Source of the DNA: Prosapia bicincta | Taxonomy: Eukaryota > Arthropoda > Insecta > Hemiptera > Cercopidae | Length of the DNA stretch: 64,000 nucleotides | NCBI GenBank assembly: GCA_036971475.1 | Contig: JBAIZL010000001.1 | Coordinates: 107,175,850 to 107,239,849, forward strand | Reading direction: 5' to 3' | Shown: positions 23,940-35,897 of the stretch, piece by piece | Layout of the letters: every line of letters starts with the position of its first letter | How positions within the stretch are numbered: the first letter of the stretch is position 1 | Notes under the pieces: model-generated | The model's database searches: none | What the model saw: the letters and a program-made list of their open reading frames with translations, nothing else | What the model was told of the DNA's origin: nothing | Made by a program: the position numbers and the translations under genes

Positions 23940-26800
23940 CTGTTCAACATTCAGATTTGGTTGAGCCAAATAAACTATGCTTAAATGCTTGAAAAGAACA
24001 CAGCATGTCTAAGACATCATGTTCAACTTATGGCCAACAACACCATATAATAATTTAGAACATACTAGGCTTGTTATGAAGGATCCGCTCAGTACTGTAA
24101 ATCATGTTCCATCACCTCACTCTAATCTTTTTCAACAATTTATTGAGAATGCAGAAATTAACCTTACTTCTACTACCTTGGTCCATGATTCACAACAGCA
24201 TTATTCTGATGTAATACTAGGAACTGCCGTTATTTAGTCAAGGACTCAAATGGCCTATTTTAGGGTCATTTTCAAATAATCACCTTTTAGAGTGATTATT
24301 GATTCATAAACCCAAACTTCCTTCATGGCATCTGATTGCACAAAGTGCTTAGGCTTGGAACATAAGAAATGTTCCTTTCCCATAGCTAGCCTATCCCAAA
24401 ATGAGATTAAGGGTACAGAAGTTGTCATATGTGTACTGAAGCCACAAGACTTCTCAACTAAACACATCAAATTGAACTGCTTATGGTGTCTCAGCTGTCG
24501 CGTATATAGCTTCATGTACTTTTATATAGCTTTAAGATAACAAAATGTACATTAAGACGACAAAGGAGATAAGTTCTTCCATGCAGGCAAGGTTTAAGAG
24601 AATATCTATATTGATGATATTATAACTGGCGCAGACTGTGTTTAAGAGACAGACTACAAAATTCACCTATAAATTTTATTCCGCTAGGAAGATTCAGTTT
24701 TCATAAATGGACCAGATAACCTTAGCTCATTCGAGCCCATACCCAAAGAACACAAGGAATTTCTCATCTTACTGGATTATGATGGAAACCACATTAGCAA
24801 TATTTTAGGTCCTCAGTGAAATGTTAAAGAACAAGTGTTCTATAATATATAACTGTCATCAACACAACATGGAGAAAAGTTGATATTTTATTCCACATCT
24901 CGCACATATTTGATCCTCTCGGTAGATAATGCTGTATGATAATATTGGCTAAAACCATAGTTCCAAAGACTTTTTAATACTTGGGTTCAATTGAGATGAT
25001 GAAGTTCCCTCAAATAACCAAAAGAAATTGTCAACTTTTCCTTTTGAACTTTACACCTTCTCTCTATCAAATCGAGTTGGTTTACAGTGTGCCCAAGGAA
25101 AGAGTCATGCTATCTTATAGGTTTTTGCAATGCGTCTGAACAAGGAAATAATTATATAATTTATTTGATTGACTATACAACCAAAACAGCTGTCATATCT
25201 AATTATTAGGTAATTAAAATTTGCATATCTTAAAATACATTAATTTTTCAGCTGGAACTATATGGAGCAGTATTACTTTCAAAATGTTTATTATGTTAAA
25301 AAATGTGAAGTTTTGCACGCAAAATTTTTATTTGCATTTACTGATTCAATTATAGCAATCCGTTGGTTTAAAATACCTCCTTTCTTACTTAAAACCATTG
25401 TTGCCAGTCATGTGACAGAAATCTTAGAGATGTTAAATCCTGACAGTTAGCAGTTTGTATTAACAAATTAAAACTCAGCAGATTGTAGTTCTCGGTGTTT
25501 ATTCTCTAATCAACTCACAACTCATTCTTAGTTTTTCAGATCATTGTTCATAACATCACCCATAAAGGATGTTGATGACCTATTTTATTGGGTGCTGTGG
25601 TACATATTTTGGAAAAGTATGGCAGTATGCCCAAAGATCAAGTTGAATTTGTATTGCTCTAAATTAAATGACCATTGTTACATATTGAGCTATATTCATT
25701 TAAACATTTCTGGATTCAATAAAACAGAATAAGTACTTTGGGAAAGATCTAACTTTATTTAAGGATGGAAGCAAGAAATCCATCTTTGCCCTTAGAAACC
25801 TGAATCCTTTTTTAGATAATCGTAGGCTTCTTACGATTGGGGCAGGCTTTGAAATGCTGCCTTGTCACAAGACTTTTAGATCCCCTATTTTACTGCCTAA
25901 GTTAATACACTTTACAACACTTTTAATGAACCATTATCATAAATCCTAATTTCATGTTGGACCATGTACCCTTTGATCACTTATCCAAAAAACAAAATGG
26001 GGATTTTGAGCATTTGTAGTGCTATTAAGTCCATACTCATCAATTGTCTCACCTGTCCTAATATGTTTTCCGACAATGAAGCCCTCATTTATAAAAAGTT
26101 GCATTTTTGGCTACACTAGATAGAATTGTCAGTAGGAAGGTCTCTGCCACCATATGTTTTCCGATAATGAAACTAATTTTTGTGGGGCATAGCAGTTACT
26201 TGATTAACATATTCAATACTTCAAAGATCCTGAATACAAAGCTAGAATATCTAAACTTGCGGATAAAGGAATCTCTTAGAATTTTAAACCAATTGGAAGT
26301 TCCCACTTTTAGGGTCTGAGGGAAACCGGAATATATTTCACAAAATTCATCTAAAGGAGTGTTTAATGGACAAGCCCTCACTTTTGAAGAATTAACATCA
26401 TTATGTGTAAAAATTGAGGCAATATTAAATTCCAAACCATTATGTCTGATATCCATCAACACTAATAAATTTTATTCATTATCTTCACTAATAAATTTGA
26501 ACAGGATCTTCAAGGATTGCCCTTTTGAAGAACGGGTTTCTTTGTGGATTTGAATAGTGTAAGAAACGTTAAGATGTTTATTTGTTTTATGTGTTCTTAG
26601 TTTCTACTGAATTGAGAGAACTTTATTCTGTTTTTAGTGGAGGAAATATGAGGTACATCCTTTCCTCAAAAAGCAATGTCAATTTCATTTCCCAAGTACA
26701 GACAATTTCATTTCCCGATTACCAACAATGTATTACTAATAATACATTTCAAAAGCCAAGTTTGTCAATATAGCTTACAATTTAGTTTTGCAAAAATAGT
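23940..26800 (+). pseudogene. pol: Decayed BEL/Pao retrotransposon pol
   Basis: Many stops and frame changes, but motifs appear in the right order on the plus strand. Around 23965-24065 is a cysteine/histidine segment (CLKRTQH...LEH). 24325-24480 matches the BEL/Pao aspartic protease domain (LGLEHKKCSFPIASL). 24605-24640 reads YIDDIITGAD, the RT catalytic box. 25255-25300 reads LELYGAVLLSK, and 25325-25420 has FTDSIIA...KTIVASHVTEI, typical of BEL RNase H. 25790-25900 has PFLDNRRLL...PILLPKLIH from the integrase zinc region; 26155-26185 has SDNETNF; 26375-26460 reads LTFEELTSLCVKIEAILNSK, the integrase C-terminal hallmark. No LTRs were identified. Very old. Confidence 0.85.
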
Positions 26801-26866
26801 AGATATTTACGTGAGAGATGATTATGTATTTGCCAGAGACAGCAATTACAATATTAAACATCATTT

Positions 26867-27444
26867 CAAGGGCAGCTCCAGGGGAGAGGTAGTAGGGACA
26901 ACTCCCCCTCCCCAAAGAATTTGAGTAATATTTTCTATTTATTTTTTAGAAATATATTTTTATATTCAGAACACATTTAAATTTATCCCAGTTTACTTAT
27001 AAAAATGTATTTTTCATTTGATTTTTATTTTAAATCAATGTATATTGTTTTTACATTTATGTAATGCTAGGTGTAGAAATTCATCTGATAACAATGGTAG
27101 TTCTACCCAGCATAAACCACACTGACATGTTGGAAGTTGCACACTAGTTCCGTACCGGCTCAGCTGTACTAACAGTCCTTGTCAGGCCGAGCCGTTTGAT
27201 GAAATGATGAAAATTAAACAATATTTTGTATTACTTACAGAAAATAATAATTTTGGTATCTATGTAAATTCAGGTAAAATGCAAGTTTGATGAAAAAATG
27301 CCAAATTTCCTGTGATATTTAAGTACAAGAATAGCTTAAAATTTCATTACCAGGCTTTTATTTTTGAAATTTTTTCGCTCCAAACCACCCCATGTTTTCC
27401 TGCCTCTGTGCCCCCCCCCCCAGTCTATCCTGGAGCTGCTCTTC
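26867..27444. mobile_element. hAT-type MITE, 578 bp, with 8-bp target duplication
   Basis: Imperfect 16-bp terminal inverted repeats (left CAAGGGCAGCTCCAGG, right CCTGGAGCTGCTCTTC) are flanked by a perfect 8-bp duplication CATCATTT (26859-26866 and 27445-27452). TIR consensus and 8-bp duplication fit the hAT superfamily. There is no transposase. A C-run (about 27411-27421) sits near the right end. It inserted into, or just downstream of, the BEL/Pao relic. Confidence 0.88.
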
Positions 27445-27452
27445 CATCATTT

Positions 27453-28255
27453 CAATAAACTTTACTTTATTAATAGTTAAAATTTCAGGACAATAAAGGC
27501 TATTCAGGTTTGTCTGTTTTCAGCACTAATTGATATGAAAATCAAATAAAAAAGAATTGGTTTCAAGTCTGAACAATATTAAAGATTACAATATTGTAAG
27601 AAGTCAGATAAAAAAAATCATTTTAAAAGATCAAATAGTTTATCACTATGTTACCAATACAACAATTACAGTGTAAACTAAGTCAATAACATAATAAGTC
27701 ATTGACTTATAATAAAGTTCTGTTATCTTTTAAGCTGATGTTACAACAATGTTAATTTTATCACAGTAGAGTTCTTGACATAATATCTATCTACATTAAA
27801 AAATTTTGGAAAATACACAGAGTTTAAAAAGTTAATGCATTTGTGCTTTAACTGTTGCTGGTTTACCTCCTCAATGCTAAATGAGATTCCAGCAAAAAGT
27901 TGGAACTGCGTTTTTATGTACTATAAAATGAACAGGTGTACTCCGGATAATAACGATATCAAGGTAAAACCACGTATAAAAAAAAATTTAAAAAATTTAA
28001 AATTTAATTATGGATTATCTACAAGATATAAAAATTTTGGTTTAATATTTATAACCATATATTAACAACTTTCAATAAGAATAAAATTAATTGAATCATT
28101 GTATTAAAACTTACTCAAGTTTTTAATTACTTAGCCTGTATAATTCAGAAAAAGGTTTATATTCAACATTCTCTACTTCATAGTGATTTTTGAATGATTA
28201 GATTGGCCATTTTAATCACTATGGAAAGTAATTTAAAAAAAAAAAAATGTTCATG
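27453..28255. other. AT-rich DNA, no gene recognised
   Basis: No signature recognised; a 76-codon ORF (27835-28065) ends in low-complexity Lys/Asn and is not called. Confidence 0.4.
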
Positions 28256-28257
28256 TC

Positions 28258-28320
28258 CTCCAATCATTCAAGTGTTGATTATTCTCCTATCATTCAAGTG
28301 CTGATTATTCTCCTATCAAG
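28258..28320. repeat. 27-bp tandem repeat, about two copies
   Basis: The unit TCCTATCATTCAAGTGCTGATTATTC-like is present twice, with a partial third copy. Confidence 0.75.
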
Positions 28321-28778
28321 TCAAGCCAGTTCATTATTCCCCAAATCAGGTCAATTCTTCAATATCAGTAGACAATAATAGTCATAATGTCTGATTACTA
28401 CAAAATCAGGAAAAAATCTTCATTATCAGGCTATTAATTTCATTAAATTGTTTTTCTAACCGTAGGAATCAAACTACTCCTTTTCATCAAAAAAAGAGTT
28501 TTCAGTATCAATTTTAACGTACTAATTATTAATTATAATATTTAATAATATATTAAAACTTGGACATTTTACTTGTTGCTACATTCTAATGAACCCCCCC
28601 AAATTATCAGTTATTACCTTTCACATAGAGTACAACATAAAAGGCCAAGTATTATGAATATTTTTAAAAAAATGTAATTTCCAACAAACACTTTAAATTT
28701 ATTTCACACAACTAGATTCTTTAAACTATTAACCCTTTTGTTGGAGAGTCATCCATCCAGTTGTTAAGGACAAAATTA

Positions 28779-29848
28779 CACAGGTTGTTTCAGGAGGAAT
28801 CTGGCATACTGATCAAGCTTGTTCCTCTCCCCAAAATAATGAAAAAAGTTCATGTAAACATAGGTCCGGAAATGCTTCATTTGCAAATTATACAGGATCA
28901 AAGATTGAACCTGAAATTCAGCTCCCTCAATGAAATTAGCTGACACTGAAAATTTTAGGGTGTTAATTGATTTTTTTAATTAGATAAGTTTTATGTAAAA
29001 TGAGCTGTTTCAAATACCTGTCCCACAGCTCTATCTCCAATAGTTAGGAGAAAATTGGGGTAAAGCAAAAAAAGTTAGGGTCAAAAACACACTTTTTTCC
29101 ATTTGGACTACAATAACTCTGTCAAATTGTGTGTAAGCAAATACAAATTTTTAACAAAATGTGTAGAGAATTTTATTCTCAAAGAAATAATGTAAATAAA
29201 GTCAATAAAAATGGAATAATTTAACGTTTGAATTCAATTTTATTAAGGAACACACAAAAGTAAAAATTATGAAAATTGCCCATTGCTAACGAAATAGTTT
29301 GATGATAAAATTTAGGCCAATTTCTTCCAAAATAATTTTATTACAAATAGAAAATTCAATTTAATAATCTATAGTATTAATCATAAAATTACTTAATCAA
29401 CTTGCATTGTTAACAGTATTACAAGAGCTGCTCAAAATGTCCCCCTCCAACGTTAATACACATTTCAGCCCAGCGATTTAAAAAGGCCATTGCATTCTCT
29501 AACATTATTGGACTGTTTTATTTATTTTTTGGGCAGGATTCATCATTCTGTGTAAAAATCATGTTCATTGTCCAATTTTTGAGCATACACTAATGACTTT
29601 ATGTGTCTCTATACAAGAAATCTAAGGAGTTCAAATCGGGGGCTTATCTAATTAACACTCAATTAACACGCTAAAATTTTCGGTGTGAGATAATTTCACT
29701 GAGAGAGATAAATTTCAGGTTAAATATTTGATCCTGAATAACTCGACAACGAAGCATTTCCGGGCCCATGTTTATATGAATTGTTTTCATTATTTTGGTG
29801 AGAGGGATAAGCTTGTGTAGTATTGCTGATTCCTCCTGAAACATCCTG
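28779..29848 (-). mobile_element. Tc1/mariner-type transposon remnant with ~200-bp TIRs
   Basis: Inverted arms at about 28779-28985 and 29650-29848 share ends resembling CAGG(A/T)TGTTTCAGGAGG, with TA next to the right end. On the minus strand the interior retains transposase fragments: PPDLNSLDFFLYRDT (about 29640-29595) and, after intervening stops, RWAEMCINVGGGHFEQLL-stop (about 29483-29425). These match the C-terminal end of an IS630/Tc1/mariner-type transposase common in insects; the aspartate in NxLDFF is the third catalytic residue of that fold. The rest of the gene is deleted, so the copy is dead. Confidence 0.8.
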
Positions 29849-30104
29849 TATATTATGATGATTAATACATTAAATAAATATTATTTTTAAAATCCCTCGC
29901 AATTTTCAAGCTCTATTTGCTCTATACGTTCAATAACATATAAATTGATTTAATTTGATAGTTTCAATACATCAAACATTTTGTACATGTTACAACAAAT
30001 TTATAAAATCAATAAACTTTAAATTGCATGGCAAACTATAGAAAGATATATAATGGCATTATATGCAAATTATATAAAAATACCAAATATCCATTCAAAT
30101 TATT

Positions 30105-30373
30105 TAGGGATGAGCAAATACCTAAAAATATTTTCGTGATCTCAAACAGACATTTCCTTCAATTGTTTGATTCATTCAAAGAAATTAATACTTGAATAAC
30201 CGATAGTTGATAATTAAGTTTATTTCCTATGAATTACACCCCACACGTATTTCAACAGTTAAAAGAACCAGAATTGTAATCGGCACCTTAATCAATGGAG
30301 AATTGAGTATCGACGATTCCTGGATACCATTAGAATTAGCGATTCCTGGGAATCAAGAATCGCCCCATCCCTA
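30105..30373. mobile_element. Small hAT-like MITE (TAGGGATG termini)
   Basis: Starts TAGGGATGAGC and ends GCCCCATCCCTA. The right subterminal region has repeated GAATC/GATTC motifs, as does the end of the larger hAT remnant at 33512. I see no clean 8-bp duplication, so the boundary is tentative. Confidence 0.6.
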
Positions 30374-30811
30374 CTAAATATATGTTTGAATTTTTATACT
30401 GATTATTCAGTTTAAATCACACTTACAATACTTTTACAATTTTTATTCTCTATATATGTTAAAATTTTTATTATTCTAAACACTTTGTAAATCTTTTCTA
30501 TTTAGTATTTTTTTAAAATTAAACCTTCTTTGTCTTACTTTCTTGAATCGTCGATTCTAGGTGGTATCGAGGAATCGTCGATACTCGATTCTTCATTCAT
30601 AAAAGTGTCGATTCCGATTCCTATTTTGTTAACTATTAAAATATGTGTGTGGAGTAATTTATTGGAAAAATAATTAATTACCAACTATGTCTTATTTATG
30701 TATTAGTTGATTTGAATGAATTAAATGATAAAAGTAAACAAAAATATAACGAAAATATTATTATTTATGAAGCAACAGCAATCAAGATTGTAACCATTTC
30801 TGGCGTTTGAC

Positions 30812-30876
30812 ATCGCTCGTCTCTCTCTCTCTCTCTCTCACTAGAGCGGGTTCGATACTCTCTCTCTCTCACTCAC
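30812..30876. repeat. (CT)n microsatellites
   Basis: Two CT runs separated by about 20 bp. Confidence 0.9.
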
Positions 30877-31036
30877 GTGTCTTACTGCCACTGATTTATA
30901 GATGTCAGAACAAAACACAAAAAAAGTACAGTAAAAACTCGATTAACCGTAGCCATGACGGTTGAGCGAATAGACGGATAACAGAAACACTGTATTATTC
31001 CTCCGAAACTTAACCTCAATAAATTATATTATAGAC

Positions 31037-31302
31037 TTACACTTTTAAAAAATGTTTTAACTTGCCTATAGTAGCACTTACTTTGCTTGTTGAGGACGGC
31101 CGTTTCGGGAGATGTGTCCCTTTGTCAACTCAGACCGTAACTAACCTTTGAGTTACGATCTGAGTTGACAAAGGGACACATCTCCCGAAACGGCCGTCAT
31201 CAACAAGCAAAGTAAGTGCTACTGTAGGCAAGTTAAAACATTTTTTTAAAGTGTAAGTGATTAGGCTACTAGTAGCTCACGCGAAGATGGAATCAACAAA
31301 TG
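31037..31302 (+). mobile_element. PLE family C miniature: inverted pseudo-LTRs plus short tail, 13-bp TSD
   Basis: A 266-bp insertion consisting of a near-perfect palindrome (arms about 31037-31150 and 31155-31258) followed by a 44-nt tail that contains CACGCGAAGATGGAATCAAC. A 13-bp duplication TTATATTATAGAC flanks it exactly (31024-31036 and 31303-31315). The ATG in the tail starts the PLE frame, and the copy stops 16 nt into it. The copy at 47851-48396 has the same tail and end point. This looks like a non-coding PLE derivative moved by target-primed reverse transcription. Confidence 0.85.
31161..31203 (+). ncRNA. Hammerhead ribozyme-like motif in PLE C
   Basis: TGAG, core TTGACAA, stem AGGGA...TCTCC, GAAA, a two-pair helix III (AC...GT), GTC, then CATCA. 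On the minus strand of the left arm (31091-31132) the equivalent has TGAG/CTCA pairing for helix I. Two changes from the canonical core (C3 to U, G8 to A). Confidence 0.55.
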
Positions 31303-32689
31303 TTATATTATAGACAGATATCACTCTCACAGTAATGTAATATATTTCGGAGCGAAAAGAAAATAAACACGATTGTAATAGCAAATGAAACTATTTATTA
31401 CATGATCAACAGATCCGCACAGTAGCTATAAATGTAGCAAAATAATGTACATTAATATAAACTTACAGGTGAAATAGTTCGTGCAGTTTAACAAACAAAG
31501 CGAACGCGTCACTGCACCTTAATACTTTAGCTGCCGGCCACAATATCGGCGTTTTCATGGAGAATTGCCAAAATATTTTAAGCTCATTTTTAAATAATGT
31601 GTTCTTATACTTTGTTCCCCTAACATATCTAAGTATGAATATACGTTTCTTATCATAATATTTATAAAAATACGTGTCGGACCAACTAGCCCAACATAGT
31701 TTTTTCCTACCGTAAATAAACCCCGTCGGACCAATTGACCCGAGATGGTTTTTGATTTAATTAAATTTTATTATCTGTGCAACACTGATTTGATATTTTT
31801 TGTGTTTTGTATAAGCAAGAAACAACAAAACCACAATTTCATGTCCCGGTTACCCAAATAATAAACTGACTGGTGATCAAAGTGTTTTGGCGCCTATCAC
31901 TAAGACACGTAAACGTGTCACATGTGATTGATTTGTGAGTTTATTAATATTTTGAATATAGAACTAAAGTGTAATATATTCTCTCTCTGATAGGTAATGC
32001 TTCAGGTCCAATAAATACTATCCAAGATTCATATTAAGTAAAAGTTTTAACACTAAATAATTTCCTTGTTAAGGAATTTACGTTATAATTTACTTCCTAG
32101 TAAGGATGAGTTTATCTAAGTGTATCAATGTTTGTACTTAACTTTAACCAAGTCCGTTTTTAAGGATTATTTTATAACTAAATATTTAGTCAATATTTCC
32201 GACTTACTTTTAAGGTTTTGTGAAATTTTGAAAACAGTACTGAAAATCATTACAATACGTTATAACAAATATGTGTGTCGGCCCGTAACTACGGACAAAA
32301 AGCTCTTAGAATAACATCGTGTTTTTAATCCCGTCGGCGTGTATCTATCAAACAAAAACCATCGTAATTACATCTGTAGGTAGTGTGAAGCTTGTTGTTA
32401 AATACTGTGCCTTAATTTTTCCAAAAGTAGCAATACCAGCTGAGTAGTACTAATAAACATAAAGCGTTAAGAGGCCCGACGGTATTCGGTTCAGGGTACT
32501 GGCCGTCGCGTCAATTCGATGACGGTTAACAGAAACTGACGGTGGAAAACCACATAATACGTCAAATATGAAAAAGAACTTAACAACATTCATTTTGCCC
32601 AAATTTATCAACAAAAAAGATCTATACTTGAAGAAACTTTATCCTCAGACTCAGGACCTACAAGTGATAGCCGGTTAAAAATCAACTGG

Positions 32690-33090
32690 GATTGTGTAAT
32701 AAATACAAAATAGGTCTGAATCAGTTGCACTTGTTCCAGACACCTGCAGAAAAAAGGTCCCACCAGATGTGGAGAAGGTATGCCTTACTAATCCAGAATG
32801 TTGAGGAAGAAGGTACCCCAGTAGCAGTAGACAGTAGAAGAAGAAGTAAAGATTTATCTGGGGGAATCATTAGCCAGTCCAGATTGTGATGTTTGGAAGT
32901 ATTGGGCAATACAAAAAGCCAAATACCCTCATTTGAGTGCAATGGAAATAAAATAGCTGTCTGCCCCACACGTGACAGTGTTTTCTGAAAAAGTTTTCTC
33001 AACTTGAGGAGTTATATGTGACAAGCGACAAAGGCTTAACCCACAACGTGTTCAAATGCTTGTTTTTTAACAGAAATTTACATTACCTGC
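32690..33090 (+). pseudogene. hAT transposase C-terminal (dimerisation) remnant
   Basis: Across two frames the plus strand shows, in order, a segment like DVWKYWAIQKA(K)YPHLSA, an ALxP-like stretch reading IAVCPTRDSVF, an FS/GV-like stretch, and a final VFKCLFFNRNL. This order matches the conserved C-terminal hAT dimerisation region (WW...P.L...AR..L..P.TS..SER.FS...N). Stops and frame changes show it is dead. Confidence 0.7.
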
Positions 33091-33519
33091 CACACTTTCA
33101 AAAATTAAAACCTGCCCTATTTGTATTAATTTTTTACTTTTTATGTTGTTCGTTTGTTTTTAATTTATGTTTTGTTTTGAGAGACAATGCAAATAGGCTT
33201 AGGTATTTTTTCAAATACCATAAAATAGTGTAAAGTTCACATTTTTAACTTTAAAATAAGTCATTACTTTTATCTGATATGTTTTTTATGCTTTTAAAAA
33301 TTCCTATTGATAAATCAAGGTTGAAGGTTTTGTGTAACCTATTATATTAAAACAGAGCTTTTAAAAGGTTTTGCCATATGACCAAGATGTTAACTAAATT
33401 AATTATTAGAGAACTAGCATGTAAGCTAATATAACTTGAAAGAATCGAGAATCAAGAATCGACTAAAGAATCGAGAATCGAAAGGAAAATTTTAGGAATC
33501 GGCCCATCCCTAATTGTAA

Positions 33520-34345
33520 TGTTTTTATATAAAAACACTAAAGTAATACAAAACCTAATTATTGCATAGAGGATAAAACTTAACGGTCCAGGTAAGGACA
33601 TGAAGATCAAATAACCAGTGGGTTATGTAACAGATGTTTCAACAAAGGAAAAAGTTTTATTCTTTTCTTTAGAATCTCAATAGAAAAATTTATTGTTAAA
33701 GAAGGTTGCAATGGAACTGGAAGCAAAAACTTAGTTGGCTAAAAGTTTATTTAAAGGAAGAATTCAAGCATAAAAAAACATAGTGGTGAAAGATTTGTTT
33801 ATAGAAATAAATTTAAAAGGCTAGAAATTTGGACAAAAACATTAAACTTCAGATAAGTAATTAAATTTAAGAAAATATTGTAAATTATTATTATATTGTA
33901 AATTCAAAATTAATAACTTTAGGCCTAGGCGTTTCTTTTATAAAATTTATTACGACATTAATTGCATAAACCAAATTTTAATTTGTCATAATACCCACTG
34001 AATAACCTGAAAGAAGGAGTCTTGTGATATTTAACTAAATTAAGAAATAGAGAAAGTGTATTAAAAAAAAATATTGTAACTAGAATAAGATTTTTAAAAA
34101 ACTAAATTAAACAAAAATTAATCGAATTAAAAGAAAGTGTTTTATTTATTACTATAAATGGTAAGTAATAAAAAATAAAGTAATAGGAATCTAAATTTTA
34201 CTGTTAGGGTTACAATTATTTTGTAATTCTAACTGGCGCCCAGCAATTTATTACTTTCTAAGGGTTATTACTATTCAATTTTGTTTTATTATAAAGAAAA
34301 TATTCAAAAAAAAATTATATAAAAAAATATTACAATATGTATATG
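33520..34345. other. AT-rich DNA, no gene recognised
   Basis: No signature recognised. Confidence 0.4.
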
Positions 34346-34411
34346 AAGTTATTATTATTACTTGTAAATAATTTTTTCCACCACTAAGTGCAATAATTAC
34401 CATTACCTTGT

Positions 34412-34454
34412 GTAATGAGGTACCTTCGGTCACTTGACCATTGTTGAATCACTC
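34412..34454 (-). ncRNA. Hammerhead-like motif in PLE A copy 2
   Basis: Same order as at 4342-4385, with core TCAACAA, stem GGTCAAGTGACC and GAAG in place of GAAA. Probably decayed. Confidence 0.4.
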
Positions 34455-34554
34455 ATGATTTATCACACAAGGTAAAATTATTGTACTTAGTGGTGGAAAA
34501 AATTGTTTGGAAGTAATAATAATAACTTCATTAAGTCAGTACAACGGAAAAATA

Positions 34555-34932
34555 ATGGACAACGTGAAATATCATGATTTTAACACCAACCAAGGTAAAC
34601 AACTCTACTGGAATCTTAACCTCAACATAAAACTCCAAATTTGCATTAACAGTATAAATTTTAATGAAAAATGCATAACACTTAATATCACACCAAAATA
34701 CGCTAAACTATACTTAAGAAATAAACAAAATACAATCATTAACAAAGCAACAAAAATAGCCGAATTACACGTAATTAAAGAAAACATTAAATCTGCTTAC
34801 CATAAAAAAAGTCAAATCAACTTACAACTTTACACAACCAATTTAGAAATAATGAAAACCTTTGATAATCTCACACCTATATTACACGAAAAGATACAAC
34901 AAATCATAATAAAACACAAAATAAATACAATA
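34555..34932 (+). pseudogene. PLE family A protein, N-terminal region
   Basis: Open from the ATG at 34555 (MDNVKYHDFN...). The peptide is rich in Lys, Asn and Ile and contains ITPKYAKLYLRNK, which is closely paralleled by LTPKYAKITINDK in the PLE at 49604. This shared block identifies it as the PLE N-terminal region upstream of the RT. The RT core and endonuclease are missing: about 126 codons in, the frame joins pseudo-LTR sequence. The ATG at 34507 is inside the pseudo-LTR and is not the start. Confidence 0.75.
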
Positions 34933-34993
34933 ATAGTGATTCGACAATCGTCAAGCATTTGAAAGGTACCTTAATGGACAACGTGAAATATCA

Positions 34994-34994
<1 letters not shown>

Positions 34995-35052
<58 letters not shown>
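34995..35052. repeat. (AT)n microsatellite
   Basis: About 58 bp, one interruption, directly after the PLE A end. Confidence 0.95.
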
Positions 35053-35188
35053 CCAGAGGAGTGTGAGCTAATAGAAGGAATTTAATTAACTGTTATTACT
35101 TTAACATAATTTGAATTTATGACCTTACAATTTAAAATTGTTCAATTGATTTAGTTAATTAGAACCTATGCTATTGAGAACTATTCAC

Positions 35189-35897
35189 AAAGGTAAAAGC
35201 TAAAATAGTGAACTCAAAATCTCACAAAAAATTAGTTTTTAATAAACACACACACACACAGCAAACTAGTTTTGGCAACGATGTCGCCTTCAAATAAAAC
35301 AAACAAGATAAAAATACAAAGTCAAGCAATAATATTAATCTATTAAATAGCACAACACTTCTTACTCAGAAGAGGTATATAGTTTTTTTTACATAACTGC
35401 TATTATTATTAATATTTAGTTCTTTTACTTCCCCCCCCCCCTTATTTAACACTATCATAAATAAACAAATTCTAAACAAAGCTTACACAGTTAAAAAATA
35501 ACATCATTTATTATATAAAAATACACGTTATAAACAATTCACTAAAAATACCAGTTTATACAAAATTAAAACTAAAAACAAAGTCAAGATAAACAAACAT
35601 CAACACTTACACATATTAGTGACAAATATTAATAATAGCAGTTATGTAAAAAAAAAATATACCTCTCCTGAGTAAGAAGTGTTGTGCTATGTAATAGATT
35701 AATTTTATTGCTTGACTTTGTATTTTTATCTTGTTTGTTTTATTTGACTTGTCTTGTTTGACAATTTGTTAGTAGTAGCCAAGCACTGACGAAGGTGACA
35801 TCGTCGCCGAAACTAGTTTCTTGTGTGTGTGTGTGTTTATTTAAAACTAATTTTTTGTGAGATTTTGAGTTCGCTATTTTGACTTTTACCTTTGTGT
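35189..35897 (+). mobile_element. Inverted-repeat element with hammerhead ribozyme (family D)
   Basis: Arms of about 240 bp (35189-35430 and 35630-35897) are reverse complements around a 200-bp AT-rich core without an ORF. The right arm carries an almost canonical hammerhead on the plus strand; the left arm carries a decayed copy on the minus strand. The outer ends read CACAAAGG and CCTTTGTG. A related, shorter copy is at 60711-60855. The structure resembles PLE pseudo-LTR head-to-head copies or a retrozyme-like non-coding retroelement; I cannot tell which. Confidence 0.7.
35780..35823 (+). ncRNA. Hammerhead ribozyme motif, canonical core (family D)
   Basis: Core CTGACGA (35786-35792); helix II GGTGAC/GTCGCC, six pairs with an ATC loop (35794-35808); GAAA (35809-35812); a two-pair helix III (AC..GT) and a U at the cleavage position. 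Helix I can form from CAAG (35780-35783) and CTTG (35820-35823) plus one A-U pair, with one bulged C. All conserved core bases are present. Confidence 0.7.

Larger units (their letters stand above)
30535..33512 (+). mobile_element. Degenerate hAT element with GATTC-rich ends
   Basis: The left region (30540-30620) and right region (33440-33512) both carry clustered GAATCG/CGATTC motifs; the right end finishes GGCCCATCCCTA. In the interior, 32690-33090 encodes a broken hAT C-terminal dimerisation region on the plus strand. Later insertions (a PLE miniature at 31037-31302) and (CT)n repeats interrupt it. The true left end is not recognisable. Confidence 0.55.
34346..34994 (+). mobile_element. 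PLE family A copy, inverted head and N-terminal coding part
   Basis: A minus-sense pseudo-LTR piece (34346-34455) faces a plus-sense one (34460-34535), giving an inverted repeat, followed by the coding start. Near 34935 the pseudo-LTR sequence resumes (AGTGATTCGACAAT...GGTACC), runs into a second start codon at 34974 and again ends about 20 nt later in (AT)n. The internal part of the frame is deleted. Confidence 0.75.

Noticed and set aside
31640..31740. Two GTCGGACCAA-containing segments as a tandem repeat
   Set aside because: Only about 30 bp similar, spaced irregularly, no further copies nearby.
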